Below are positions 9,067-20,900 of a DNA stretch of 64,000 nucleotides, one piece after another. A model generated the notes under the pieces. That model was not told the DNA's origin. It ran no database searches and saw nothing but the letters and a program-made list of their open reading frames with translations. The stretch is from Robbsia sp. KACC 23696 (lineage in GTDB: Bacteria; Pseudomonadota; Gammaproteobacteria; Burkholderiales; Burkholderiaceae). A program made the position numbers and the translations under genes. Within the stretch, counting starts at the first letter, position 1. Every line of letters starts with the position of its first letter. The stretch covers positions 806,001-870,000 of the forward strand of contig NZ_CP156627.1 of assembly GCF_039852015.1 (NCBI RefSeq), written 5' to 3'.

Positions 9067-12000
9067 ATGAGTAACGCGATTCATCAGGCCGAGAACGTCG
9101 GCCATGCCCTTTCGGCGGAGCAGCAGGTCGTGCTGGCCGCTCCGATGCTGCGCGACAATCCGGCGGTATTCCGCGCCACGCTGAGCGGTGCGTGGCGGGA
9201 CGCCGATCTGCAACGCGCTTTCGAAAACGTGTTTGCGCGGCACGAGATCTTGCAGACGACGTTTCGGGAGACCCCCGGCTATGCGCTGCCGAGACAATAT
9301 CCATGCGACGGCACGCCGCCGCGCATGGAGACAATCGATGCGATGCAGGCCTCGCGCGAGGACCTGGTGCAGGGGGAGCGCGAGGCAGCCCGCCTCGGCA
9401 CCGAGCGTCTCGTCCGCTGTGTGCTGCTGCGCCACACGGCGACGCATGCGCGGCTTGTCCTGAGCGCGTCGCGACTCGTCGCCGACGAAGCCGGGCTGGC
9501 GCGGCTATATCGGGATGCGCTCCACGCGTACGGGCCATCCGGCGGCGACGCGCCGATCGCGGATAGCGATACGGAAGACGACACCGACGACGGCGTGATC
9601 CAGTACACCCAGTTCGTCGAGTGGCGTGAGGAGCTGGCGCTCGGCGACGACGCGCACGATGGCGCTGCTTACTGGACCGCGTATCTGGCGCAGATGGCGG
9701 CCGATCAGGCGCAAGTGCCGGCCTTGCCTTATCGGCGCAGTGCCGCGTCGGAGGCGTCGCCATTCGCCCAGCCGCCGCGCGCGGCGGCGCAGGAAGCGGC
9801 AGCGCAAGACACGAGGTGGGTGCGTGCCATCGATATCGACGACACACTCGACGCGGCAGCGCGCCAGTGTGGCGTGCCGACCGCCGTGCTCACGCAGGCG
9901 GCGTGGTGGCTGCTGCTCGCGCGCATCGCGGGAGACGCGCACGTCGTGGGCGCCTGGCAACACGATTGTCGCGACGACGCGGAGATGCTGGAAAACGGCA
10001 TCGGTGCTTTCGTCCGGACCTATCCGGTCGCGCTGAACTGCGACGCGACTCGCCCCTTTGCCGCCTTCGCGCAGGAATGCGCCACGGTGCTCGATGCGCA
10101 TCGGTCATCGCTGGAGTATTGGCCCGCCACCCCGGCAACCCGCGACGACGCCTTGCCGACATTCGATCGCGTGGCCTTCGCGACGGCGCGCATCGTCCCG
10201 GACCTGTCGATCGACGCCGCGGCGGGGCATCGTTCCGCGTTCGCCGATCGCATCCAGGCCTTGCTCCCCGGCTATGAACTCGCCTTGCAGATCGACATCG
10301 ATGCCGCGGGCACGCCGCGCCTCGCCACGTTGTCCGCAAGCGCCGATTGCTATGCGGCAAACGATGTCGACATGCTGCTGCGTCAATATCAAACACTGCT
10401 TGCCGCCATCGCGTCGAATGCGACCGCGCCACTCGGCGATCTCGCCATCGATTCGCCCGAGCGGCAGCGCGCGCTGCGCGCATGGCGCGGGGAGACCAAG
10501 GACTGGGGCACGCGCACGGTGCCGGCCGCCATTGCGGCATGGGCGGTGACGCGGCCGGACGCGCCGGCGCTGGTCGCCCCGGAGCGTTCGCTCAGCTATG
10601 CCGAGCTGGAGGCCTGCGTGGTGAAGACGGTCGCGCTGCTCGCCGCGCATGGCGTCGGCCGGGGCGGTGTGGTCGGACTGTCCTTGCCTCGGTCCGCCGG
10701 GCTCGTCGTCGCGCTGCTGGCGGCGATGCGCGCGGGTGCCGCCTATCTGCCACTGGATCCGAGCTGGCCCGCGTCCCGCCGCGACGAGATCGTCGCGCAG
10801 GCCGGCGCAGGCATCGTGCTATGCGAACGCGGCGCGGCAGTGTCGTCGGCGCATGTTGCGTTCGACCTGTCGGACGCGTGGGATGACACGCACGACACGC
10901 GTGACACGTCGTCGATCGCCGCAGCGGCCGACGACGGTGTGGCGTTGCGCGATGACTCGGCTTACGTGCTCTACACGTCGGGGTCGACGGGCAAGCCGAA
11001 GGGCGTCAAGATCGGTCATCGACAACTGTTGAACTACGTGGCCGGCAGCAGCGCGGCGCTAGGTCTTGCCCACTGCACGCGCTTTGCACTGACCTCGACG
11101 ATCGCCGCGGATTTGGGCAATACGACTTTATTCGGTGCGCTATACAACGGCGCCTGTCTGGTGATTCCGCGCGACGAGGACATGAAGGACGCGCAGTCAT
11201 TTGCCCAATTCCTTCGGTCGGGCCGGATCGACTGCGTGAAGATCACCCCGTCGCACTTCGGCGCATTGACCGACGCGGCGGACATCACGCTGCCGCGCGT
11301 CGTCATTCTCGGCGGTGAACCCGTTCCTGTCGGCCTCGCCGCTCGCATCAAGCGCATCGATCCGACGACGCGCGTCTTCAATCACTATGGGCCGACGGAA
11401 ACGACGGTCGGCGTGCTCGTGCACGAATACGGCGTGTCGTCGGGCGAAGTGGCTCCCGGGCCGAGCCTGCCGCTTACGCTGCCGCTACCCAACTGTTACG
11501 CCTATGTCCTGGACGCGGCACGCAGGCTCGCGCCTGTCGGGATGCCGGGCGAGTTGTATATCGGCGGCGCGCAGCTCAGTGACGGCTATGTCGAGCAGGC
11601 GAATGCCGACGTCTTCGTCGACGATCCGTTTCAGCCGGGACAGCGCCTGTACCGAAGCGGCGATCGCGCCCGGTATGTGGCCGGTGGCGGCGTGCAGCTG
11701 ATCGGGCGCGCCGACGCGCAGGTCAAGATTCGGGGATTCCGGATCGAGCCGGCGGAAATCGAGGCGGCGCTGCTGACGATCGACACGGTCCGTGAAGCCG
11801 CCATCCGCGCATGGGGGGACGACACCGGGCGGCAACTGGCCGCCTACATCGTGCTCGATCGACCGGATAGCGACGTCGGCGGCGACATCGCGCGGCTAAG
11901 CGAGGCCTTGGCGTCGCGCCTGCCCGCGCCGATGCTGCCCGCGCACTGGGTAATCGTCGCGCATCTCCCGCGTCTTGCCAATGGCAAGATCGATCGCAGA

Positions 12001-12426
12001 ACACTGCCGGATCCTCGGCTGGACGTCGCACGCGAGGCGGCTATTCCGCCCGGCACGGCGCTTGAGACACTGCTGCTGCGCGTCATCTCGCAATTGCTCG
12101 GCAACGACCTGCGCGGCGTCAACGTCAGTCTTTTCGAGGCAGGCGCCGATTCGCTGGTCGCCATCCGTCTGGCCTCCCGTATCCGGGAGTTGCTGCACAT
12201 CGAGATGCTGCCGGGCCTCGTATTCGCCCATCCGAGCGTCGCGCGTCTTGCTCGGGCTTTGTTGGCGCTCGAACCGTCGCCTGGCGCCTTCGAGCGCACC
12301 GCGGCGCTCAGGCTGAAGCTGGATGCGATGACCCCTGCACAGCGCGAACGGATGCTGCAACTCGCGCGGGATCGCGCCGCACAGGAAGACGCGGGCATGT
12401 CTGGAAAAACAGTGCATTTAGGATAA
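9067..12426 (+). CDS. NRPS module: degenerate C/Interface - A(Asp) - T
   Basis: A single-module NRPS of 1119 residues, 72 bases after the previous NRPS and probably co-transcribed. The ATG at 9067 is preferred because GAGTGGGA lies just upstream; an in-frame ATG at 9013 would add 18 residues. The N-terminal 420 or so residues have a condensation fold, but HHxxxDG is replaced by SRLVADE, so peptide-bond catalysis is unlikely. The adenylation domain follows (about 470-950). Its pocket, read against PheA, is DLTKIGHVGK, essentially the textbook L-Asp code. A carrier domain with phosphopantetheine Ser at about 1029 ends the protein, and there is no thioesterase. The inactive condensation-like domain beside an Asp module, next to a fused TauD oxygenase, matches the Interface-domain arrangement known for beta-hydroxyaspartate siderophores. 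The condensation domain at the end of the upstream protein would then form the peptide bond to this Asp. Confidence 0.9.
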   Translation: MSNAIHQAENVGHALSAEQQVVLAAPMLRDNPAVFRATLSGAWRDADLQRAFENVFARHEILQTTFRETPGYALPRQYPCDGTPPRMETIDAMQASREDLVQGEREAARLGTERLVRCVLLRHTATHARLVLSASRLVADEAGLARLYRDALHAYGPSGGDAPIADSDTEDDTDDGVIQYTQFVEWREELALGDDAHDGAAYWTAYLAQMAADQAQVPALPYRRSAASEASPFAQPPRAAAQEAAAQDTRWVRAIDIDDTLDAAARQCGVPTAVLTQAAWWLLLARIAGDAHVVGAWQHDCRDDAEMLENGIGAFVRTYPVALNCDATRPFAAFAQECATVLDAHRSSLEYWPATPATRDDALPTFDRVAFATARIVPDLSIDAAAGHRSAFADRIQALLPGYELALQIDIDAAGTPRLATLSASADCYAANDVDMLLRQYQTLLAAIASNATAPLGDLAIDSPERQRALRAWRGETKDWGTRTVPAAIAAWAVTRPDAPALVAPERSLSYAELEACVVKTVALLAAHGVGRGGVVGLSLPRSAGLVVALLAAMRAGAAYLPLDPSWPASRRDEIVAQAGAGIVLCERGAAVSSAHVAFDLSDAWDDTHDTRDTSSIAAAADDGVALRDDSAYVLYTSGSTGKPKGVKIGHRQLLNYVAGSSAALGLAHCTRFALTSTIAADLGNTTLFGALYNGACLVIPRDEDMKDAQSFAQFLRSGRIDCVKITPSHFGALTDAADITLPRVVILGGEPVPVGLAARIKRIDPTTRVFNHYGPTETTVGVLVHEYGVSSGEVAPGPSLPLTLPLPNCYAYVLDAARRLAPVGMPGELYIGGAQLSDGYVEQANADVFVDDPFQPGQRLYRSGDRARYVAGGGVQLIGRADAQVKIRGFRIEPAEIEAALLTIDTVREAAIRAWGDDTGRQLAAYIVLDRPDSDVGGDIARLSEALASRLPAPMLPAHWVIVAHLPRLANGKIDRRTLPDPRLDVAREAAIPPGTALETLLLRVISQLLGNDLRGVNVSLFEAGADSLVAIRLASRIRELLHIEMLPGLVFAHPSVARLARALLALEPSPGAFERTAALRLKLDAMTPAQRERMLQLARDRAAQEDAGMSGKTVHLG

Positions 12427-12455
12427 TAAAAACGGTCTGTCTTCCTCACTAGACG

Positions 12456-12484
12456 TTGCAGAACGTTCTGTAAACAATTACTAT
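12456..12484 (+). promoter_or_regulatory. sigma-70-like promoter of the TonB receptor gene
   Basis: TTGCAG (12456-12461) and TACTAT (12479-12484) are separated by 17 bp, a good -35/-10 pair. The start of transcription would fall near 12491, exactly at the adjacent Fur-like palindrome. This is read from sequence only. Confidence 0.6.
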
Positions 12485-12490
12485 CCTGGA

Positions 12491-12512
12491 TTGTAATTGA
12501 GAATCATTACAA
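12491..12512 (+). promoter_or_regulatory. Fur box
   Basis: TTGTAATTGAGAATCATTAC plus AA forms an inverted repeat (TTGTAAT / ATTACAA) around GAGAATC. The right half agrees closely with the Fur consensus half GATAATCATTATC. It lies at the expected transcription start of the siderophore receptor, so iron-replete Fur should block transcription. This supports iron control of the receptor and possibly of the downstream NRPS and transport genes. Confidence 0.75.
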
Positions 12513-12590
12513 TTTAGCGGGGATTGTTAGGTTCGGTGTAGCAGTGAGGAAGCGGGCGGGGAGGCCGAGCGGGGCGGATCCCAATTTAAC

Positions 12591-14906
12591 GTGATCGATG
12601 ACATGGCGATGCGGGGCATGAAGAACCAAAAGATAAGAAAAAAACACGATGTGAGGCGCGACGCGGTGGTCGGCTTCCTGCTATCGACCGGCGTGTTGTC
12701 CGCCGGATTGATGTCTGCCTCGATGGCGATGGCGCAGCAGACGGGGTCATCGGGCACCGACGCCGCCACGCCGTCTTCTGCCCGAGCATCCGCGCCGGTG
12801 GCGGCGAGCGGGACGGATCAGACGCTCGTAACGAACGCATTGCCTGCGGTGACCGTTTCCAGCAAGGAGGACCCCGCAGTCGCGGCGGTCAATCCGGCGA
12901 CGACGGTAGGATCGAAGACGGCACTGACGGAGCGGCAAATCCCGCAAAGTGTCACGGTCATCCCGCAGCAGCAGATTCAGCAGCAGAATATCAAGACGCT
13001 GAACGATGCGATGCGCTACACCCCTGGCGTCACTGTCGCGCAGGACGATTCGGAACGGACATCGTATTATTCTCGCGGCTTCCCGATCCAGACCTGGATG
13101 ATGGACGGCTTGCCGACGCTGCAGAGTCTGGTGACCGTAGCGCCGAATCTGGCGATGTACGACCGTGTGGAAGTGCTGACAGGCCCCGACGGCTTGCAAA
13201 CCGGATTCGGCAGCGAAGGCGGCACCGTCAACCTGGTACGAAAAAGGGCACCCAGTACCTTCAGCATGAACGCCGAGTTATTCGGCGGCAGTTACAACGA
13301 TTTTGGCGGCACGCTGGATGTGGGCGGCCCGATCAACAAGGCGGGCACATTGCGTGGCCGCGTCGTCGGCAATGTGCAGAACCAGGACCTGATGTGGGAT
13401 GGCTCCTGGCGTCACGACAAAATGTTGTACGGCACGCTGGAAGCGGATCTGACAAGCAACACGACGTTGCGGGTGGGCGCCAGTTACGGTGAGACGGACC
13501 AGAAAGCAAACTGGACGGGCATCTCCTCATACAGCACGCCGGTCAATGGTAAATATGTGCTCTACGGCAACCGCTCCCAATATGTGGGGGCACCGTGGAA
13601 CGACAATACGTACTACAGCAGAACCGCGTTCGCCGAGCTCGAACAGAAATTAGGCGCCGGCTGGACCGGAAAGCTGGCCTTCAATTATCTGGCGAACAGT
13701 GCCAATGTGCTGAACGAGTCGGCCACGGGCGGCGTCGAGAACGGCACGGACCTGCTGAGCGTCACGGCGAATAAATATCACCAGTGGGACAATCAGCAAA
13801 CGGTCGATGCCTTCGTCAATGGACCGGTGCATTTGTTCGGCCAGACGCACACCTTGACCTTCGGCGCCAGCTACACGCACGAAAACTTCCAGACGAGCAA
13901 TTCGCGCTGCGGTCCGGACGACAGCCCCGATGGCGGCATCTTCTGCACGCAGACGATGACGTTGCAGGAACTCCTCAATGCGCCGCAGCCCGCATTCAAT
14001 GGCCCGAACTTTACCTATACGACGGCGACGAATCAGCTTGGTCTATATGGCAATGGGCGTTTCCAGATTGCGGATCCGTTGACCCTGGTGCTCGGGGCGC
14101 GGGCCACATGGTGGAATACGATCAGTAAGGGCGCCTTCACCGGCACCAGTCACATCTCCGGGAAAGTGACGCCTTACGCGGCGCTGATCTACGATTTCGC
14201 GCAGAACTATTCCGCCTACATCAGTTACACGTCGATTTTCCAACCGCAAAGCGCCACCGATGCCGATGGACAGGTGCTGAAGCCGGTGAACGGCGTGCAA
14301 TACGAGGCCGGCGTCAAAGGCGAATATCTGGGTGGCAAGCTCAATACGTCGATCGCGCTGTTCCAACTGACCGAGGAAAATCGGCCCATCGCCGATCCGC
14401 GATATCCGGATGCCGGTTTCTATCTCGCCACCGGGCGGGCACGAAGCCGCGGTGTCGAACTGAAGGCGACCGGTCATCTGACCGATCACTGGACGGTATT
14501 CGGCGGCTATACCTACACGGATGCGTCGTATGTGGACGGCAGCGAACTGCCGCAGTTCGCGAACAATATGGGCACCGTCGGGTTCTCCAGCATCGCGCCG
14601 AAGCATCTGTTCAAACTGTGGACCAGTTACCAGCTGCCAGGCAAATACCACCGCTTTACCGTCGGTGGCGGCACCAATATCTCCAGTGGTATCTGGGCGA
14701 CCGATGGTGCGGGGAACTATCTGACGCAAGGCGGGTTTGCGACGTTCGATATGCGCGTGGGCTATCAGATCAGCAAGCAACTGAGCGCGGCGGTGAACGT
14801 GACGAATATTTTCGATCGGCGCTACATCGCTTCGCTTGAAAACCCCTATGCCGGCTTCTACGGCAACCCCCGTCAGATCGTTTTCACGCTCCGTATGAGC
14901 TTGTAA
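12591..14906 (+). CDS. TonB-dependent siderophore receptor
   Basis: Outer-membrane ferric-siderophore receptor of the FhuE/FpvA type, which imports the iron complex using TonB energy. The N-terminus has a basic stretch followed by a hydrophobic signal peptide ending near SMAMA. A short TonB-box-like segment (LPAVTV) follows, then the plug domain with the typical RQIPQSVTVI and RVEVLTGPDGL motifs, then a 22-strand-type beta barrel. There is no N-terminal STN signalling domain, so cell-surface signalling to a sigma factor is not expected. The start is uncertain: GTG at 12591 gives 771 residues, and ATG codons at 12603, 12609 and 12618 are alternatives without a clear ribosome site. The gene sits between two NRPS genes behind its own promoter and Fur box, so it is very likely the cognate receptor for this locus. 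Confidence 0.93.
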   Translation: MIDDMAMRGMKNQKIRKKHDVRRDAVVGFLLSTGVLSAGLMSASMAMAQQTGSSGTDAATPSSARASAPVAASGTDQTLVTNALPAVTVSSKEDPAVAAVNPATTVGSKTALTERQIPQSVTVIPQQQIQQQNIKTLNDAMRYTPGVTVAQDDSERTSYYSRGFPIQTWMMDGLPTLQSLVTVAPNLAMYDRVEVLTGPDGLQTGFGSEGGTVNLVRKRAPSTFSMNAELFGGSYNDFGGTLDVGGPINKAGTLRGRVVGNVQNQDLMWDGSWRHDKMLYGTLEADLTSNTTLRVGASYGETDQKANWTGISSYSTPVNGKYVLYGNRSQYVGAPWNDNTYYSRTAFAELEQKLGAGWTGKLAFNYLANSANVLNESATGGVENGTDLLSVTANKYHQWDNQQTVDAFVNGPVHLFGQTHTLTFGASYTHENFQTSNSRCGPDDSPDGGIFCTQTMTLQELLNAPQPAFNGPNFTYTTATNQLGLYGNGRFQIADPLTLVLGARATWWNTISKGAFTGTSHISGKVTPYAALIYDFAQNYSAYISYTSIFQPQSATDADGQVLKPVNGVQYEAGVKGEYLGGKLNTSIALFQLTEENRPIADPRYPDAGFYLATGRARSRGVELKATGHLTDHWTVFGGYTYTDASYVDGSELPQFANNMGTVGFSSIAPKHLFKLWTSYQLPGKYHRFTVGGGTNISSGIWATDGAGNYLTQGGFATFDMRVGYQISKQLSAAVNVTNIFDRRYIASLENPYAGFYGNPRQIVFTLRMSL

Positions 14907-14918
14907 AACAGGCGTAAA

Positions 14919-14953
14919 GAGACGCCCATCGAGTCGCTTTCGATGGGCGTCTC
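14919..14953 (+). terminator. strong hairpin after the receptor gene
   Basis: A perfect 14-bp stem (GAGACGCCCATCGA with its complement) closes a 7-base loop twelve bases after the receptor stop. No T-run follows on the + strand. It may be a partial terminator or an mRNA-stabilising hairpin that tunes receptor expression against the downstream NRPS. Confidence 0.6.
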
Positions 14954-14995
14954 GTCATTGGCGGATCAGGACATGGTATGCATACTGGAGTAGAT

Positions 14996-17900
14996 ATGAA
15001 CGATGAGGATCGCGCACTAATCGAATTGCTGATGGCGGATAGCGGTCTGGAGAAAACGCGCGGTTCGGCGGTTTCTCCAGGCGAGCGTGTTCCGCTTTCG
15101 CTTTCGCAGCGACGCCTCTGGTTTCTACAACAGTACGAGCCTGACAGCTGCGCCTACAACATCACGCATGCCTTTTCCATCACCGGGCCGCTTGATGTCG
15201 CGCGTCTGCGGGACGCGTTCCGCATGCTGGTCGCGCGGCATGCGATTTTGCGGACGGTGTTCCAGGAAATCGATGGGGTTCCCTATCAGATCGTCCATGC
15301 CGAAAAGGATTTTTCGTTCGCGCATCATGATCTCGCCGACGTCGCGCGCGACGGATGGCAATTGCATGCAGCAGAACAGGAGGCCATGCGCCCCTTCGCG
15401 ATCGAAGGTGGCGCGCTCTTTCGCGTAGCCGTGTATTCGGCATCGGCGTCCGAGCACTGTCTCGTCGTCGCCGTGCATCACCTGATCTCCGACGGCTGGT
15501 CGAACGCGATATGGGCGAACGATCTCGGCCTGGCCTACCGCTTATCGGCGACGGGATCCGGCGCGACCTTGCCGCCGTTGCCGACCCAGTATGCCGATTA
15601 CGCGTTACGCCAGCAGGACTATCTCGCGGGCGAGCAGGCGCAACGGGATCGCGCGTATTGGCATCGCTATCTGGGCGACGACCTGCCGGTGCTGAACGTG
15701 GCGTCGGATCGCGGTCGGCCCGCGGTGCTGGGCGCGCGCGGGATCGGCGTGGTGTTCCGGATGCCGGCGAAGACCGCGTCGGCCTTGACGGCATTCTGTG
15801 CGCGCGAATCGGTGACGCCGTTTGTCGCGTGTCTTGCCGCCTATCAATTGCTGCTGGCGCGATACAGCAATCAGGACGAATTCTTTGTCGGTGTCCCCGT
15901 CGCGGGCCGACATTGGCCGGAGGTGCAAAACCTCATCGGCCTCTTTATCAATACGCAGGTGTATCGTGCGCGGTTGCGACCGGACAAGACCGTGCGCCAT
16001 TGCTTGCGAGACGTGCAGGATGACGCCATCGGCGCGCTGAATCATCCCGATCTCCCCTTCGATTACTTGATCGACAGCCTCTCCCTTCCGCGTCAGAGTA
16101 ATCGGCACCCGTTGTTTCAGGTCGGTTTCGATTTTCGAGACGAACGCGTTCCTGTCTCGCTTGCGTTCGACGGCCTCGCGGTGCAGCCGTTGGAGGAGGG
16201 CTCGGACCAGTCGAAGTTCGACGTCATGCTGCATGTCGGGCTGGGGCCGGACGGTGTCGATGGTCGCATTGTCATGCACGCGGACCTGTTCGATGCCGCG
16301 ACGGCCGCACGCTGGGCCGAGGAATACCCGCAGTGGCTCGAGATCGTCGTCGGCCAGGCGGATCGCGCGATCGGCGCGCTGCCGGTCCCGGCAGATCTGA
16401 ATCCGATCGACCCTTCCTGGTACGCATCGCAGATCGCTGATGTCGCGCATGCCGCGCCGGGCGCATGCGTCCACGAGCGCATTGCCGAGCAGGCGTCGGT
16501 CTATCCTGAGCGTATCGCCGTCACCTTCGACGACGTGCCGCTGTCTTACCGCGCATTGGAAGCGCGCGCGAACCGGCTCGCGCATCGCTTGATAAAGCGC
16601 GGCGTCGGCCCCGATGTCTGCGTCGGCATCGCGGTGGCGCGCTCGGCGGAGATGGTCGTCGGCCTGCTGGCGATTCTCAAAGCGGGCGGCGCCTATGTGC
16701 CCTTGGACCCCGAATACCCGGCCGAGCGTCTGGCGTATATGGTCGAGCATAGCAAGGTGGGCTTGCTGTTGACGCAGTCCTCGGTGCGTGCGCAACTCGG
16801 CTTGCCGGCGACGGTGGAGGCGATCGAGCTGGACACGGTGGATGTATCCGACGAGTCCGCCGAGCGCCCGACGCGACGCGTCGACGCGGAGAATCTGGCC
16901 TATGTGATTTATACGTCGGGATCGACGGGACGTCCGAAAGGCGTGATGGTCCGCCATGCGGCATTGACCAACTTTCTGTCCGGCATGCAGGCGACGTTCG
17001 CGTTGCGGCAGACGGACTGCCTCGTTGCCGTGACCTCGCTGTCCTTCGATATCGCCGCGCTCGAGGTGTTTCTCCCGCTGACGGCGGGTGCCCGCGTCGT
17101 CGTTGCGTCCCGCGATGTCGCGCGGGACGGGCATGCGCTGGTACGGCTGCTCGATGACAGCGCCGCCACCGTGATGCAGGCGACACCGGCCACCTGGCGC
17201 ATGCTGTTGGCCGCGGAGTGGCAGGGCAAGGCATTGAAGGGGCTCTGTGGCGGCGAGGCGCTCTCTCAGGATTTGAGTGACGCGTTGCGCGCGCGCGGGG
17301 TGGCGCTGTGGAATATGTATGGCCCGACCGAAACGACGATCTGGTCTTCGTGTCAGCCGGTTGATGCGCGGCCCGACCTTGGCAGACCGATCGCGGCAAC
17401 CCAGCTTCGTGTCCTCGACGGGGCGCTGCGTGAGGTGCCGGTCGGCGTTGCAGGCGAGCTTTATATCGGCGGCGCGGGCTTGGCGCGGGGCTATCTGAAC
17501 CGCGCCGATTTGACCGCGGAACGCTTCGTGCCGGATCCCTTCGACGCGCGCGGTGGACGGCTGTACCGCACCGGGGATCTCGTGCGTTGGAGCGCTGCCG
17601 GCGAATTGACCTATCTCGGGCGGATCGACCATCAGGTCAAGATCCGCGGCTTCCGGATCGAATTGGGCGAAGTGGAGGCCTGCCTGCTGGCACTGGCCGG
17701 CGTGCGCGAAGCGATCGTGACCGCCTCGGACAGTGCCGAAGGCACGAGACTGCTCGCCTATGTCACCGTGCAAGCGGGGGCGTCATGCACGCCGACGGAT
17801 CTCCGAACCGCGCTGTCGCAGGCGCTGCCGGACTATATGGTCCCCGCGGTGGTGACGGTGCTTGACGCGCTGCCGCTGACGCCGAACGGCAAGGTCGATC

Positions 17901-20900
17901 GTCAGGCACTGCCGGCACCGGCGTTCGAGTTGGCCGGCTATGCGCCGCCGGAAGGCGACGTGGAAGAACGGCTCGCGCTGATATGGCGCGAGGTGTTGAG
18001 CGTAGCGCAGGTCGGACGCCACGATAACTTTTTCGCCCTGGGCGGCGATTCGATTCTGAGCCTGCAGATCGTCGCGCGTTCGCGGCAGAACGGCTGGTCG
18101 ATCGGCGCGCGGTTGCTCTTCGAGTGTCAAACGGTTGCCGAGCTGGCCCGTGCGCTGGTCGTGACGGCATCGACAGCGGAACCGCCGCTGTTACCGATCG
18201 CGCGGGACGGTCATCTCGCATTGTCGTACGCGCAGCAGCGGCTCTGGTTCCTGTGGAACCTGAAGCCGGAAAGCAGCGCTTACCACATCGCCGGTGGCCT
18301 GACGCTGAGCGGCGCGCTGGACCTCGATGCACTGCGCGCGGCGATGGACGACGTGGTTCAGCAGCAGGAGGCGCTGCGCACGACCTTCGTGGCGGCAATG
18401 GACGGGTCGGCGGCGCAGGTGATCCATGCGGCCATGCCGTATGACTGGCGCTATGTCGATCTGTCCACGGACGCTCGGATCGACGCCTCGACGCGGGCGT
18501 GGGCGGAGGACCTGGCGCGGCAAGCGTTCGATCTGCAAACGGGGCCGCTGCTCCGCGTAGGCGTGGCGAAACGCCATGCCCGCGAGCACGTGCTGGTCGT
18601 CTCGATGCACCACATCGTCTCCGACGGATGGTCGGTAAAACTGCTGCTCGAGCGCGTCGTCGCGGCCTATGGCGCGCGGCTGTCCGAAACGGCCAGTGGC
18701 GGCATTGGCGCTTTGCCGACGCCGACGCTGCCGACGCTGCCAGTGCAATACGCCGATTACGCGGCGTGGCAACGGCAATGGCTCGATGCGGGCGAAGGGC
18801 GGCGGCAGTTGTCGTACTGGCGCGAACAGCTCGTGACGGTGGACGGCGCGCAGCCGGTGCTGGCATTGCCGGTGGATCGACCGCGCCAGGCGGCCGGCGC
18901 CTATCGCGCGGCAACGCACGACATCACGCTGCCGACGGGACTGGACGAGGCCGTGCGATCGACGGCGCGACGGCTGAGCACGACGCCGTTCGTCGTGCTC
19001 CTCGCGGCGTTTCAGGCGGTCCTGTATCGCCATAGCGGACAGACCGATATTCGCATCGGCGTGCCATTGGCCAATCGGGAACGCGCGGAGGTGGCCGGCC
19101 TCATCGGCTTCTTCGTCAATACCCAGGTGCTGCGCGCGCAACTCGACGGCGGCACGACCGTCGGCGCGCTGTTGGAGCAGGTGAAGGCGCGGGCACAGGG
19201 TGCGCAGACGCACGCCGACCTGCCGTTCGACATGCTGGTGGATGCGCTACAGCCCGAACGGAGTCTTGGCCACACGCCGCTCTTTCAGGTGATGTTCAAC
19301 CATCAGAAGACCGACTTCAGCGCGCTGGACCGTTTGCCGGGACTCGACGTGGCGACGTACGACACCGGCGATCGGGCGGCGCAGTGCGAGCTGACGCTGA
19401 ACACGGAAGAGGATGCGCGCGGGCGACTGTCGGGCACGCTCACCTATGCGCGCGAATTGTTCGACGTCGCGACGATCGATCAGTTGGGTCGACACTATGT
19501 CGCGATGTTGCAGGCGATGACGGCGGAGGGTGTGTGTCGCGTGTCGGATGTCCCGCTGCTCGACGGCGCGGCGCGCACGGCGTTGCTGTCGTGGGGCGAA
19601 GCGAAAGATGCGCATCCCTACGGCATGGCGGTGCACGAACGGATCGCGCGGGAAGCACACCGGCTTCCGGACCGGATAGCGGTCGTCTGCGGCGATCGCG
19701 CGCTGCGCTACGGCGAACTCGATGCGCAGGCCAATCGTCTGGCGCATCGACTGGTGCGCTGTGGCGTGGGGCCCGAGATCCGTGTCGGTTTGGCTGTCGA
19801 GCGTTCGATCGAGATGGTGGTGGGACTGCTGGCGATCCTGAAAGCGGGCGGTGCCTATGTGCCGCTCGATCCGTCCTATCCCGAAGACCGGCTGTCCTAC
19901 ATGCTGCAGGACAGCGGCGTCGGCTTGCTGCTCACGCAATCGCACCTCGTGTCGACGCTCCCGGTGCCCGACGGAATCCGGATCATCGAACTGGACAGGA
20001 CCGATCTGTCGGACGCACCGGAAAGCGCGCCGCACATCGCGGTGCATGGCGAGAATATCGCCTATGTGATCTATACGTCGGGCTCGACCGGCCGGCCCAA
20101 GGGCGCCCAGCTCACCCACGCCAATGTGAGTCGCTTGCTCGCCGCGACGCGGCGCTGGTTCGATTTCGATGCATCGGACGTCTGGACGATGTTTCATTCC
20201 TATGCGTTCGATTTCTCGGTATGGGAACTGTTCGGCGCGCTCTGTCATGGCGGCAAGCTCGTGGTCGTGCCCTATCCCGTGAGCCGTGAGCCGGAAGCGT
20301 TCGTGCAACTGCTGCGCCGGGAGGGCGTGACCGTCCTGAATCAGACCCCATCGGCGTTTCGGCAATTGATGCAGGTGCCGCGGATCTACGACGCGGACTT
20401 GCCGTTGCGCGTGGTGATCTTCGGTGGCGAGGCGCTCGATCCGCAAACGCTCGCGGCGTGGGTGGCGCGCTTCGGCGATGCCGCGCCGCGCCTGGTGAAT
20501 ATGTACGGCATTACCGAGACGACGGTCCACGTCACGTATCGCCCGGTGTCGCAGGCGGATACCGAAGCACAGCGTAGTCCCATCGGTGAGGCGATATCGG
20601 ACTTGGGCCTCCATGTGCTGGATGCAGCGGGCAATCTGGCGCCGGTGGGCGTGGCGGGCGAGCTGCATGTATCGGGCGCGGGCCTGGCGCGCGGCTATTT
20701 GAACCGTCCGGCGCTGACGGCCGAGCGTTTCATTCCGAATCCTTTCTCCGACAAGGGCACACGCTTGTATCGGACCGGCGACCTGACACGATGGACGCAG
20801 CACGGCGAACTCGACTATCTCGGTCGGATCGACCATCAAGTCAAGATTCGGGGCTTCCGTATCGAGCTGGGCGAGATCGAGGCGCAACTGCTTGCGCGCG

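Noticed and set aside
7990-9447. 485-codon antisense frame under the TauD domain
   Set aside because: It spans the junction of two real NRPS genes on the other strand and shows no protein-family signal.
15605-17773. 722-codon frame antisense to the three-module NRPS
   Set aside because: Composition is Arg/His/Gln-rich, there is no domain, and it is opposite a clear NRPS coding region.
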